Both the position numbers and the translations under genes were made by a program. Shown here one piece after another: positions 21,084-32,464 of a stretch of 64,000 nt of DNA (within the stretch, counting starts at the first letter, position 1; the number at the start of each line of letters is the position of its first letter). This DNA is from Blattamonas nauphoetae (taxonomy: Eukaryota > Preaxostyla > Oxymonadida): assembly GCA_033064195.1 (NCBI GenBank), contig JARBJD010000156.1, positions 62,001 through 126,000 on the forward strand. The letters are read 5' to 3'. The notes beneath the pieces are model-generated. The model saw only the letters and a program-made list of their open reading frames with translations. It did no database searches and was not told the origin of the DNA.

Positions 21084-22164
21084 ATGGCTCTGTCAGAAAT
21101 GAGTGAAATCTCTCGTGATCAAAACAAAAACGAAGAATTTCACCTCTCACAAGTTTGGTGTATATCTAAATGTCAATTTGACAAAAAAGTTTTTTGTGAC
21201 CAACCGTAGTGTGGTGTGTCATTTCACAATTATTTGCTCAGATTGTCGCGTCTGTCCTTTTCCCAAGTCGGTCTCATCCATTTCCTCTCCAATTATTCAA
21301 AGACGATAAATCAAAACATGATCAGTCGAGTGAAACTTGTTCCATGAATTACCATTCCTTCAATTCAATTGTTACAACGAACTTTTCTCTGATGAGAAGA
21401 GAAACTGATTCACTATTCAGGAATTGTTTGACCTTCATCTTCATCTTTATTCTAGAATCGAGAATATTCTGTCCTATGGTCCTGAAATCAAAGAATCTTT
21501 CGCCTCCGAAAGTAGAAACTATCTGGATAGTGGTAAGAAGTGGGGGGAAACTTTGTATATGAGCCAAAATCACGCATACCGTCCACAAGGAAAACTGAGC
21601 GGTCCGTTGTAGTACCTATAATTTGTCAAATTGAAATAAATGATGAAATTGAACTGAAAAAACTTTCTCGAGCTCTCATTTCACCCTTATGTTTAACTTT
21701 TCGATCGTCGTAACTCAAACAGTACTCCATTTTCCAGATCTCATTCTTCTCGACTTTACTCATTTCAAAGGTTTGTCTTTCTTCACTAATAAACTCTCAG
21801 TTTTGCGAGATTGTGAAAGTACTCATAAAAAGGTACTGATTGATTCTCTATATTCTACCCAATTAAGTGAATGAAAGATACGATATCCCTTTTGGACGGT
21901 ATGAATGATTTTACTCTCGCTCGATCCCAAGAAAACCTCAAAATACTTCTCAACAAGTCTCCACACATTTTCCAAATCTGTTCGCATTGCTTCAGCGAAA
22001 TCCAATCAGTTGAGAGATTGCGAGATCGAATAACTGTATTAACAAAGATCTTCTACCAAATCTCAATATCAGACACTACTGAAGGAAGACGTGCCGATTT
22101 TTCCAATTGCCTTCCTCCAATCATGCTGAAAAGTAAACATGATGAAGGGATGTCATCTGAGTGA
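21084..22164 (+). CDS. Unidentified spliced gene A, left copy
   Basis: I do not recognise the family. Exon-like pieces join as follows: MALSEMSEISRDQNKNEEF, then SVLFPSRSHPFPLQLFKDDK, then ELFDLHLHLYSRIENILSYG..NYLDS, then (across an intron starting GTAAGA) VPIICQIEINDEIELKKLSR..CLTFRSS. A last helical part contains MNDFTLARSQENLKILLNKS..QSVERLRDRITVLTKIFY. That final helix has a weak KxDL/BLOC-like feel (helix, then L.DRI..L.KI), which I would not rely on. Splice joins after FRSS are uncertain. The gene runs tail-to-tail with gene B. Confidence 0.45.
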
Positions 22165-22240
22165 TGATGAAAGAAGAGGACCCGGAATGGAGTGACCTTG
22201 GATCGCCTCCTCTAATCCGACCATGAATTCACTCCAAACG

Positions 22241-24566
22241 TCAAATGAACGTCATCCCCACACGACCCGCAATACATCGGGAACTTGTTGCCAAATCACT
22301 GTCGTATCCCACATCGAGTGAGGGTGCTGGCTCGGCTTCAGAGTTGGAAGGAGAGGATGACTCGGTCTGGTGAAGTGGAGGAGGAATGTCCAGATCTTCT
22401 TCCAACGAGTCGTCATCGACCATCACAGGTGTTTTGTGGCAGATGAGTTCGGGTGAAGCGCGAGAGCGAGTGATGATTGATGTGGTGCGGAGTTCCTCTG
22501 AGACAGAATACGAAGAACAAGAATCAGAATCTTCAGTCACCGCAGATGTTTGCCTCTTCACTTTCTTCACCTCCTCTTCCACAGACTCTTCAGATCCACT
22601 CCAACTTGTCACTTCAATCGATGTTTCGTCATCGCTCTCCCACGACTCTTCCAGCTTTGGTCTCCCTCTCTTATTTGCTTTCTTTTTTGGCACTTCATTC
22701 ACTTTTGTCTTCTGGACTTTCTGCTTTTTGACTCTCTTCTCCCTTACAATCTGCATGTCCTCCAGGCTTCCCACAAAATCTACAAGCACTTCAGGTTCTG
22801 TCATCGTTAGCTGCACAGACTGTCCTCTACGCCTCGTTTCGAGCTTGATGGTGGGGAGAGGAAGGTTTTGGGGCGGACTTGAACCAACCAACTCGACCAG
22901 TGGGTGAATCAGATCTTCCTGTTGTGGCGGTGATTCAAGGTGGAGCGCACGATCGTTCTGAATGTCTGTTTCTCTAATTGCTAGCTCTTATTTTCGAGTG
23001 TTTTTGGGTGTTTCGATGGCAGATCGCACAAATGAAGACGTAGTGAGCAAATCGAACATAGCTTGAGATGTCAGTGGGATGATAGTCAGTTGTTGTGTGT
23101 CTGTTTCTTCCATTTTTTCATCTCTTTCCAGAAGGTCCTCCAACAGAACCGAGTGATTTTGAATCGCTCTTACAGCTGTATGCTGATAGCTGACGAAAAA
23201 TAGCAAAAAATGGGATAGTGTTGAAGGAAAGTTAAAACAAGAAAGATGAGAATACTTTTCCTTTCGTGGTTGTTGACAGTGCATGATTTACTATACTTTT
23301 TGAAAAGAAGGTTGAGTGACACAAAAATGATTTGAATTGCGATTTGGGGTTATGGATTGATCAAAGAAAATTGCAGAAAAGGTCCCAAAAAGTGTCCAAA
23401 TGATGTGAAGAGCGTGTGTAACAATTCAACGAGTCTGAAGGGACGGGTGCCGAATCTGCAGACACCTTTTGTAGGAAGATCGAGGGGTTGGAAGAGAAGC
23501 TTTGTGAGGCAGACGGGATGGCAGAGAGGGAGGGAGTGATGGTTGGTCGTAAGGTTTGGGGTGTGGATGGTGAGACTGAAGAGAAGGTAATTTAGGTGAA
23601 AGGTGAACATGATGGACTAGTCGGGTGGGAGGAAGCTGAGACTGAAACACGTGTTGGGTTGCGGATGGAGAAGTCACACTTCAGGGAGGGCGTGGGAGCG
23701 GGTGGTCATGCGAATTATGTGAAGCGGCTCGAATTCGACAATCCCTTCTGACGATGATGTCGATTCATCAGCCATTTCGCTTTGTTTTCGATTTGTTTTC
23801 ACAATTTTGTCTTTTTCGCTGTCGATCTCACTCCAGCTCACAAACTCGCTTGTCGTGTCATGTTATCGATCTTTTCTGTTCTTAGTCGATCTTTTCGAAC
23901 TTCTTTTCGGTCTTGGTCTGACTTTCTTCTTCACAGACCCTTTCTTTCTTCCTCTTTTCATTTCGACAACAGAAAAAGCTGGCATTTCGTCCACAAACTG
24001 CGTCCATTTCTCCGTTTCAGTTTCAGAGAGTGTCATTTCCATCCCATCTCTCCACAACTGGACTTTAATGAGAGAATTGGTCGTTCGGAAGGAGGGAGAG
24101 AAGTTCGGAAAGTGGTCGTGTTGTGGGTTCAATTTGTGGCGGAGACGGGATTCGATGGATTGTTTGTTCGTCTGCAACCTCTTCTGCTGTCAAGTCGATA
24201 GGTTGATTCGTGCCCCCAAGTTGGGTTTGATGATTGGATTTGACGGTTTCAATTCCCGTCGAACAACTGTTACATGATTTGTTCATGTCTCTCTCTTGCG
24301 AAAGTATCCCTGAGAAAAAAAGAAAGTCTTTTAATGGAGGAATAGTGCGTGTCATGAAGTCCACCACAAAGGGATGTACCAATTGAATATAAATTAAGAA
24401 CAGTGTTCACACCCATGATGGTGATGAACTCATACACTCCCTCAGGCGTGATATGAAACATGTGCCAAAACGAATTGAAGTCTGGTTCTGTCCAATTGTT
24501 AAAAGTTGACAAATGTTTAAGGATCGGGGACTCAAGTTGGTCTGACCTTGGTGTGTCTACGAGCAA
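22241..24566 (-). CDS. Unidentified spliced gene B, left copy (AT-hook-like, acidic)
   Basis: I do not recognise this gene. Exon-like pieces read PDFNSFWHMFHITPEGVYEFI, then after a 103-bp intron (GTGTGA..TCTCAG) GILSQERDMNKSCNSC and PIDLTAEEVADEQ; next FVDEMPAFSVVEMKRGRKKG, a Lys/Arg-rich segment, MADESTSSSEGIVEFEPLHI, LLERDEKMEETDTQQLTIIP, and a last exon (22241-22891) with ANKRGRPKLEES, an AT-hook core, followed by many acidic/Ser clusters. This points to a nuclear, DNA-associated protein. The reading frame continues past the arm end at 24486 to about 24566, and further exons may lie beyond, so this copy is the more complete. Joins between exons are only partly resolved. Confidence 0.45.
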
Positions 24567-25371
24567 AATCTAATGTGTCCGAATTCGGCCTTTTTGCAGG
24601 GAGCCATAATTTTGATCAAGCGAAGAAAAATGTAAAAAAGGCAATACTATCCTCCACGATCCCGATTATAACTTAAAATGCCACGATTTGTCTACAGTGT
24701 GTAAATATTTTTGTTTCTTTCTTCACAACCTGTAAAGTAATTTTGATGACATGTTCTCCAGAAACGTTTTTTAGGTGAAAAGCATTGTTTGAAGAAAAGT
24801 CTAAAAAACTAGGTATTTGGCATGATGTGAAAACTCCCTTGAATTTTTCATATAGTTTTTCTTCTTAGCCTGATGTTCAGCGGACAGTCGAACCAGCGAT
24901 TGAACAAACTCCATTTCTTTCAGATATCGGGATCGCGAGACTTCCTCTCACCAAAAATGTACTTTTAAACACATCCTCTTTTCAGCCTGACGGAAGAACC
25001 CCCTTCAATCCTACCAACTGCCTTTTCAATACGACACGATATTGTTGAAAGACGTTCGTCCGATGGCGTCGAGGAGTTGAGAAGGTCATTTTGCATTTTG
25101 TCTGGATCGATTCGAATGAATGGCCCAAAAACGGAATAGAGGAGATCGGGATTGAGAGGAGAGGCCCATTCCAGATCGTTTGAGTTTTTCAACGCCATCT
25201 TTAGTCATAGAAAAGACAGCTTATTGTAGAGAGACCCAGTCCGTCCGAATGAAAAGGTAGATGAGATTTTTTCGAGTCAAAAGATACTCCATATCCACAG
25301 ATCTTCACAGAATTGAATCTATCCATCACATGACATACTATCAACGTCTCCAACAGCTAATTGAATTAAGG

Positions 25372-26060
25372 TCAGTCAGTACGATTGTGCCGATCACACG
25401 GACAATGGATTGAAACAGACTGGAGATTGAAAACGAGTTTATGAGAGAAAAAAACCAGCATTAAAAGGTTCCGATCGATCAGGAAATGAAGAATGGAGCC
25501 AAGTTGTTGCGTGTCCTCGCTCGAATCCTGTCTATGTCCACGATCTGATTTATTCGTTTTAAGTAAGGAAAGAAAGTCGTTATGAGAATGGGTTGCCATA
25601 TGAGTGATCGAGAGAATCGATAGGAGTCTTGACAACAGAGTGGTGACTGTAAGAGTCTGAGTGAGACAAGGATGATAAAAGTGACAGGACAGGATCGGAA
25701 CAATCCCAACACATCTTTCCAGGGCGTTGACCCATTTTATGAACTCGGTTGGTCTGTTCGTTTTGTTTGGCAGTTTGGGAAGGGTTTGGATTGAAGTTTG
25801 GAAATTGGCGTTGGGCGCCTGGTCGAGTGGTTGGGTGCGCGATGAAGTATTGGAGGGTAGACAGATTGAAGGATGTTGTGGTCTCCCAGTCTTCTCCATA
25901 GTTCAAAGTCAAAACGTGAACTGTGGCCATCAAATACTAGGAGGCAGGGAAGAGAATTGTTGCGGAGTGTTCTTCGTAGCCTCTGACGATCTTCCAGGGT
26001 TGTCGCCAAGAGAATCTCACGTACCATATCTTTCGTTATTCACCCAGTCTGATTGAAGGG
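25372..26060 (-). mobile_element. Broken pogo/Tigger-like DDE transposase
   Basis: Read on the minus strand in shifting frames, the region gives GWVNNERYG, then PCLLVFDGHSSRFDFELWRR, then LPSNTSSRTQPLDQAPNANF. These match, in order, the pogo/CENP-B type (DDE_1) core: GW...E.F, LL.lDgH.SH..........n, and lPphtSH.lQPLD. The Asp of FDGHSS is the second catalytic residue. At least two frameshifts and one stop separate the motifs, so the gene is dead. No terminal repeats were recognised. It is a plain DNA transposon fossil. Confidence 0.65.
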
Positions 26061-26989
26061 GTACTCGAAGCGCTCCCTGTAGCGGTTCTCAAGGAGATCA
26101 GGAATCGAGTTGGTAGGGAAGGAATGACTTTGCACGGATTGAAGAAGAGTGGGAAGAGGAGGGATGGCTTTATGATGTTTTCTCGAAACGTGACATTGTT
26201 CCGGGGGCTTTTTCGTCGAAAGAGCTGGTATCTGATTCGCGATTTAAAAGACAACAATCAGATTATCCTTCGAGAAGAATACAAATCTGAATCACACAAT
26301 TGGACTTCGATGATGAAAGCACAGAAAGAGAAACAGACCTGAATTTCGATCCACATGTTCCCTGGTTTCCGTGTTCGTTGTGCTCATGACGAAAAGTTAT
26401 GAAAGATTCAGTGCCGAAGCACACAACAGAAGGACAAATCGTGGAAGACTGAATGAAAAAACACAACAGGGTTTGAATACAGTATCTTTCAGAATTGTTT
26501 TCTTTCATTCAAAACCAATATCCTCGCATTGTTAAGAAATGTAACAACTTTTCTCTCGATTTGGTTCATGATGGGATCGAACAGTATTTTTGAGATCTGT
26601 GATCGAGCAGTGGTAAGAGTGGTCCATGTCGTTTTTTGTTTATGACCATCGAACTTTGGAATTGATCCCAATACACTTCGACGGACTTATTGTAATGTGC
26701 AAAGTCATACGTATCTACCTGATCGTCCTCATTAACCGACGTTAAACTTGCGCAGCCTTTCAACGGAAACCAAGCTTCCTGTCTGGGATTTGGAACAGAT
26801 GACATGTCAAATAGCGTGAACTGAGCAGAGAGAATCTAAGAAGATGAAAAAAACAGTTCTGATGGATGTAGACGACACAAGTCTGAACCGATTCGAATTG
26901 CCTCCTCGTTCGGCATTTTGGAGAGCAGCATCCAGCCACAAGTATGTCACAGGCACCATTTAATAAATTCTGTCAGAATATTTGGCGAC

Positions 26990-28270
26990 AAAAACGTCGG
27001 ACAGATTGATGCAATCAATGTTCAAGAATAGACGAAGCTAATCGACAGATTAGTGCTTTCCGAGGAGAAGGGAAGGAACCAGACAAGACATTAGTCGATG
27101 TTGCTATCACATTGTCCAAATGCAAGCACCACGCTTGAATATCAAGTGAAGGACATCATCACCAGATTGACACATTAGTCAACGAAGAAGCAGTCTTGGT
27201 TTTTGATTTCAACGAAAATTGGAGAGTATGCATTTCTGATCAACAAAATTTCAAGGATTTCTGCAGAAAACAACGAATCACGTACTTGGGGTTCACACCT
27301 ATCACGAATCAACAATCCGGAGCTCAAACTTGTCGCTATTTTCACGTCTCATAAAAGTACCTCAACCACGACAAACCATTCGTAATTCATTGCTTTCGAG
27401 ACCTGCTATTATTCCAGGAATTCAGGCAGTTGAGAAAACATCTGTTGTGGTCTGACACAGGCCCACATTTTTGAAGCGGAACATTCATCACTTTTGTGCT
27501 TCATAGAATCCAAATCTATCTTCCGTGATGCTCAGTTTCCATGTCATTCTTCAACGAATGACATGGAAAAAAAAGATTGTGATGAAGCTTTTGGTCGATT
27601 TTCAAGTTACCTGCGCTTGAATCATATTGACAGCATAGTCAAGTCGTGTTTCGATCTTCTCTAGTTTGTCTGAACTCAAATTACACTGAAATATCTCTCA
27701 TCTTCGAACTTACTTCATGAAGTAGTGTTGAGAGACACAAAAGTCTTTTCTACCTGCAGTATCGTTTGGATGAACACCTTTCTCTATTGAATCAAAATCA
27801 ACGGTGAATGTGACGCATCTCCTTTCCTGAGCATTTCCCTCAGCGAATGGCAAAGGTGAGCACTCGTTCCATCAGCAAAAAGCGCTCCCAGAGTCTTGAA
27901 ATTGTTCCCTGAACAATTGTCTGTCGATGAAATCAAAAGCAAGCAGGATACCTTGATCAGGATCACTCGGCACGAAACATTGTTGAAACACCATTCAACA
28001 ATTGGCGTTGCTTTGAGTACTGCATCCGATGAACGCGATCAAAGGCAGACGAATGGACAAAGTCTGTGAACTCCACAAAAAACTAGAAAGAAGAGGCTCT
28101 CAGCCGATGATGACTTCATTGAACGAAATTTATCCAGTTACACCATTCTCCGTCGACAACTATCTCAACGTCAAGTCGAGAGGGCACTCAAGAAGTAGGG
28201 GTGATAGAATAAGACGAAGCCAATTTTAGCAAGTCAGCCTCGCCTCGCTGTCTTTCTGAAGTTTTCATTA
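26990..28270 (+). mobile_element. Broken transposase-like gene of unnamed family
   Basis: On the plus strand a mostly open but stop-interrupted frame gives AVLVFDFNENWRVCISDQQN, then ITYLGFTPITNQ, then RKHLLWSDTGPHF, then CHGKKDCDEAFGRFSSYLR. The spacing D..(~100)..D..(~45)..H-G-K...D..FG looks like an RNase H-fold DDE/D core, with FDFNEN and WSDTGPHF as the two Asp motifs. I have seen similar HGK...D..FG patterns in unclassified protist elements but cannot name the family. At least four stops or shifts interrupt it. No termini were found. Confidence 0.4.
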
Positions 28271-28447
28271 AAATAGTTTTCAACATTTATAGTGAACTGA
28301 GAGAATCGATTCCAGGCAGATGTGACATCGTTTGCAGATAGGGATGTGCAACGGTCGGACAAAACCTCGTTCTCCTCGGACATTGGACAGAGTGGCTATC
28401 CATGTGAAAAAGAAGTGTTTCCTGTGGCTTAAATCAATGTGATAGAC

Positions 28448-30694
28448 ACCAGACTTCAATTCGTTTTGGCACATGTTTCATATCACGCCTGAGGGAGTGT
28501 ATGAGTTCATCACCATCATGGGTGTGAACACTGTTCTTAATTTATATTCAATTGGTACATCCCTTTGTGGTGGACTTCATGACACGCACTATTCCTCCAT
28601 TAAAAGACTTTCTTTTTTTCTCAGGGATACTTTCGCAAGAGAGAGACATGAACAAATCATGTAACAGTTGTTCGACGGGAATTGAAACCGTCAAATCCAA
28701 TCATCAAACCCAACTTGGGGGCACGAATCAACCTATCGACTTGACAGCAGAAGAGGTTGCAGACGAACAAACAATCCATCGAATCCCGTCTCCGCCACAA
28801 ATTGAACCCACAACACGACCACTTTCCGAACTTCTCTCCCTCCTTCCGAACGACCAATTCTCTCATTAAAGTCCAGTTGTGGAGAGATGGGATGGAAATG
28901 ACACTCTCTGAAACTGAAACGGAGAAATGGACGCAGTTTGTGGACGAAATGCCAGCTTTTTCTGTTGTCGAAATGAAAAGAGGAAGAAAGAAAGGGTCTG
29001 TGAAGAAGAAAGTCAGACCAAGACCGAAAAGAAGTTCGAAAAGATCGACTAAGAACAGAAAAGATCGATAACATGACACGACAAGCGAGTTTGTGAGCTG
29101 GAGTGAGATCGACAGCGAAAAAGACAAAATTGTGAAAACAAATCGAAAACAAAGCGAAATGGCTGATGAATCGACATCATCGTCAGAAGGGATTGTCGAA
29201 TTCGAGCCGCTTCACATAATTCGCATGACCACCCGCTCCCACGCCCTCCCTGAAGTGTGACTTCTCCATCCGCAACCCAACACGTGTTTCAGTCTCAGCT
29301 TCCTCCCACCCGACTAGTCCATCATGTTCACCTTTCACCTAAATTACCTTCTCTTCAGTCTCACCATCCACACCCCAAACCTTACGACCAACCATCACTC
29401 CCTCCCTCTCTGCCATCCCGTCTGCCTCACAAAGCTTCTCTTCCAACCCCTCGATCTTCCTACAAAAGGTGTCTGCAGATTCGGCACCCGTCCCTTCAGA
29501 CTCGTTGAATTGTTACACACGCTCTTCACATCATTTGGACACTTTTTGGGACCTTTTCTGCAATTTTCTTTGATCAATCCATAACCCCAAATCGCAATTC
29601 AAATCATTTTTGTGTCACTCAACCTTCTTTTCAAAAAGTATAGTAAATCATGCACTGTCAACAACCACGAAAGGAAAAGTATTCTCATCTTTCTTGTTTT
29701 AACTTTCCTTCAACACTATCCCATTTTTTGCTATTTTTCGTCAGCTATCAGCATACAGCTGTAAGAGCGATTCAAAATCACTCGGTTCTGTTGGAGGACC
29801 TTCTGGAAAGAGATGAAAAAATGGAAGAAACAGACACACAACAACTGACTATCATCCCACTGACATCTCAAGCTATGTTCGATTTGCTCACTACGTCTTC
29901 ATTTGTGCGATCTGCCATCGAAACACCCAAAAACACTCGAAAATAAGAGCTAGCAATTAGAGAAACAGACATTCAGAACGATCGTGCGCTCCACCTTGAA
30001 TCACCGCCACAACAGGAAGATCTGATTCACCCACTGGTCGAGTTGGTTGGTTCAAGTCCGCCCCAAAACCTTCCTCTCCCCACCATCAAGCTCGAAACGA
30101 GGCGTAGAGGACAGTCTGTGCAGCTAACGATGACAGAACCTGAAGTGCTTGTAGATTTTGTGGGAAGCCTGGAGGACATGCAGATTGTAAGGGAGAAGAG
30201 AGTCAAAAAGCAGAAAGTCCAGAAGACAAAAGTGAATGAAGTGCCAAAAAAAGAAAGCAAATAAGAGAGGGAGACCAAAGCTGGAAGAGTCGTGGGAGAG
30301 CGATGACGAAACATCGATTGAAGTGACAAGTTGGAGTGGATCTGAAGAGTCTGTGGAAGAGGAGGTGAAGAAAGTGAAGAGGCAAACATCTGCGGTGACT
30401 GAAGATTCTGATTCTTGTTCTTCGTATTCTGTCTCAGAGGAACTCCGCACCACATCAATCATCACTCGCTCTCGCGCTTCACCCGAACTCATCTGCCACA
30501 AAACACCTGTGATGGTCGATGACGACTCGTTGGAAGAAGATCTGGACATTCCTCCTCCACTTCACCAGACCGAGTCATCCTCTCCTTCCAACTCTGAAGC
30601 CGAGCCAGCACCCTCACTCGATGTGGGATACGACAGTGATTTGGCAACAAGTTCCCGATGTATTGCGGGTCGTGTGGGGATGACGTTCATTTGA
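28448..30694 (+). pseudogene. Gene B, right copy: 5'-truncated and frameshifted
   Basis: Same exon-like pieces as the left copy in inverted order, but the frame upstream of PDFNSFWHMF is blocked at once by TGA TAG next to the arm end. In the AT-hook exon an extra A (seven instead of six near 30245) shifts the frame right after NEVPKK, so the acidic C-terminus is out of phase with the start of that exon. If the extra A is a sequencing error, the last exon would be intact but the 5' truncation remains. Confidence 0.6.
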
Positions 30695-30770
30695 CGTTTG
30701 GAGTGAATTCATGGTCGGATTAGAGGAGGCGATCCAAGGTCACTCCATTCCGGGTCCTCTTCTTTCATCA

Positions 30771-31848
30771 TCACTCAGATGACATCCCTTCATCATGTTT
30801 ACTTTTCAGCATGATTGGAGGAAGGCAATTGGAAAAATCGGCACGTCTTCCTTCAGTAGTGTCTGATATTGAGATTTGGTAGAAGATCTTTGTTAATACA
30901 GTTATTCGATCTCGCAATCTCTCAACTGATTGGATTTCGCTGAAGCAATGCGAACAGATTTGGAAAATGTGTGGAGACTTGTTGAGAAGTATTTTGAGGT
31001 TTTCTTGGGATCGAGCGAGAGTAAAATCATTCATACCGTCCAAAAGGGATATCGTATCTTTCATTCACTTAATTGGGTAGAATATAGAGAATCAATCAGT
31101 ACCTTTTTATGAGTACTTTCACAATCTCGCAAAACTGAGAGTTTATTAGTGAAGAAAGACAAACCTTTGAAATGAGTAAAGTCGAGAAGAATGAGATCTG
31201 GAAAATGGAGTACTGTTTGAGTTACGACGATCGAAAAGTTAAACATAAGGGGTGAAATGAGAGCTCGAGAAAGTTTTTCAGTTCAATTTCATCATTTATT
31301 TCAATTTGACAAATTATAGGTACTACAACGGACCGCTCAGTTTTCCTTGTGGACGGTATGCGTGATTTTGGCTCATATACAAAGTTTCCCCACTTCTTAC
31401 CACTATCCAGATAGTTTCTACTTTCGGAGGCGAAAGATTCTTTGATTTCAGGACCATAGGACAGAATATTCTCGATTCTAGAATAAAGATGAAGATGAAG
31501 GTCAAACAATTCCTGAATAGTGAATCAGTTTCTCTTCTCATCAGAGAAAAGTTCGTTGTAACAATTGAATTGAAGGAATGGTAATTCATGGAACAAGTTT
31601 CACTCGACTGATCATGTTTTGATTTATCGTCTTTGAATAATTGGAGAGGAAATGGATGAGACCGACTTGGGAAAAGGACAGACGCGACAATCTGAGCAAA
31701 TAATTGTGAAATGACACACCACACTACGGTTGGTCACAAAAACTTTTTTGTCAAATTGACATTTAGATATACACCAAACTTGTGAGAGGTGAAATTCTTC
31801 GTTTTTGTTTTGATCACGAGAGATTTCACTCATTTCTGACAGAGCCAT
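30771..31848 (-). CDS. Unidentified gene A, right copy
   Basis: Almost identical to the left gene A, starting MALSEMSEIS at about 31848. The exon after VPIICQIEINDEIELK differs: five A and four C here, against six A and three C on the left. Eight or nine residues are therefore read in another frame before both copies rejoin at PLCLTFRSS. Promoter sequence upstream is inside the arm, so this copy could be expressed. Family not recognised. Confidence 0.42.
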
Positions 31849-32464
31849 TTTATCACCATATTTTGTTTCCAAAACCTCTCAAAAGCTTGTAAACGATGAA
31901 AAACATCTTCAAAAACTGATTCTGTGTGAGAGAGAATCAATGCAAATAAATCAATCGAGATGAAAACCAAAAAGTCTTCTCTTGTTCGATCCTGAAAAAC
32001 CTTCGATTATCCATCCGAGTTCAAAAAAGAGTCAAAACAATTAGTACAAAGCTGGAATGTGAAATAAAATAAATTAAAACCAGTGTTTCATTTGAACATT
32101 ATTCGCTCATCTCAGAGACCTTCAAAAACCCGTTTTTTAACAATACACCCGTTTTTATTCAAAATTAGAAGTATCACTCCACGATATCTGAATTATCTCT
32201 CACAATTACACTTTATTTTCATAAAAAACCACATCGAGCAAATTTTCATCAATCAAGAAGTGGCGAAGAGCCAGCATTGTTCCCCATTCTTCATCAACTT
32301 GTACATTGTTTATTCAGATTTTTGATACTTTTCTCAGACAAAGAACGATTGAAAACACGTTTTTAAGAGGTTAGAAAACCAATTTCTCGCACTATAGTTT
32401 AAAATCTGTCTTTAATCGAATATAAACGGTTTTTTTTAATAAAACCGGGTTTGTTGAGGGTCTA

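Larger units (their letters stand above)
17532..24486 (+). repeat. Left arm of large inverted repeat (~6.95 kb)
   Basis: This segment is the reverse complement of 28448-35401: matching positions add up to about 52930-52935 throughout. Matching stops abruptly inside the SAPS reading frame at 17532 and just after TCTGGT at 24486. I compared the two arms at many points. Differences were few and mostly one- or two-base changes in homopolymer runs, plus a few substitutions (for example R to W in the SAPS tail). The arm carries the SAPS 3' part, a Tc1 transposon, gene A and gene B. Unlike the right arm, both ends of this arm continue smoothly into the same genes, so it looks ancestral. Confidence 0.93.
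24487..28447. other. Single-copy spacer between the inverted arms
   Basis: The 3961 bp between the arms match neither arm. Besides the two transposase remnants listed separately, the spacer holds AT-rich sequence (24570-25370) with only a short open frame on the minus strand at 24965-25198. It also holds 26060-26990, where broken protein-like stretches occur on both strands (for example RIEEEWEEEGWLYDVFSKRD on plus near 26140). No intact gene is visible. The density of broken coding sequence suggests an old transposon graveyard. Confidence 0.6.
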
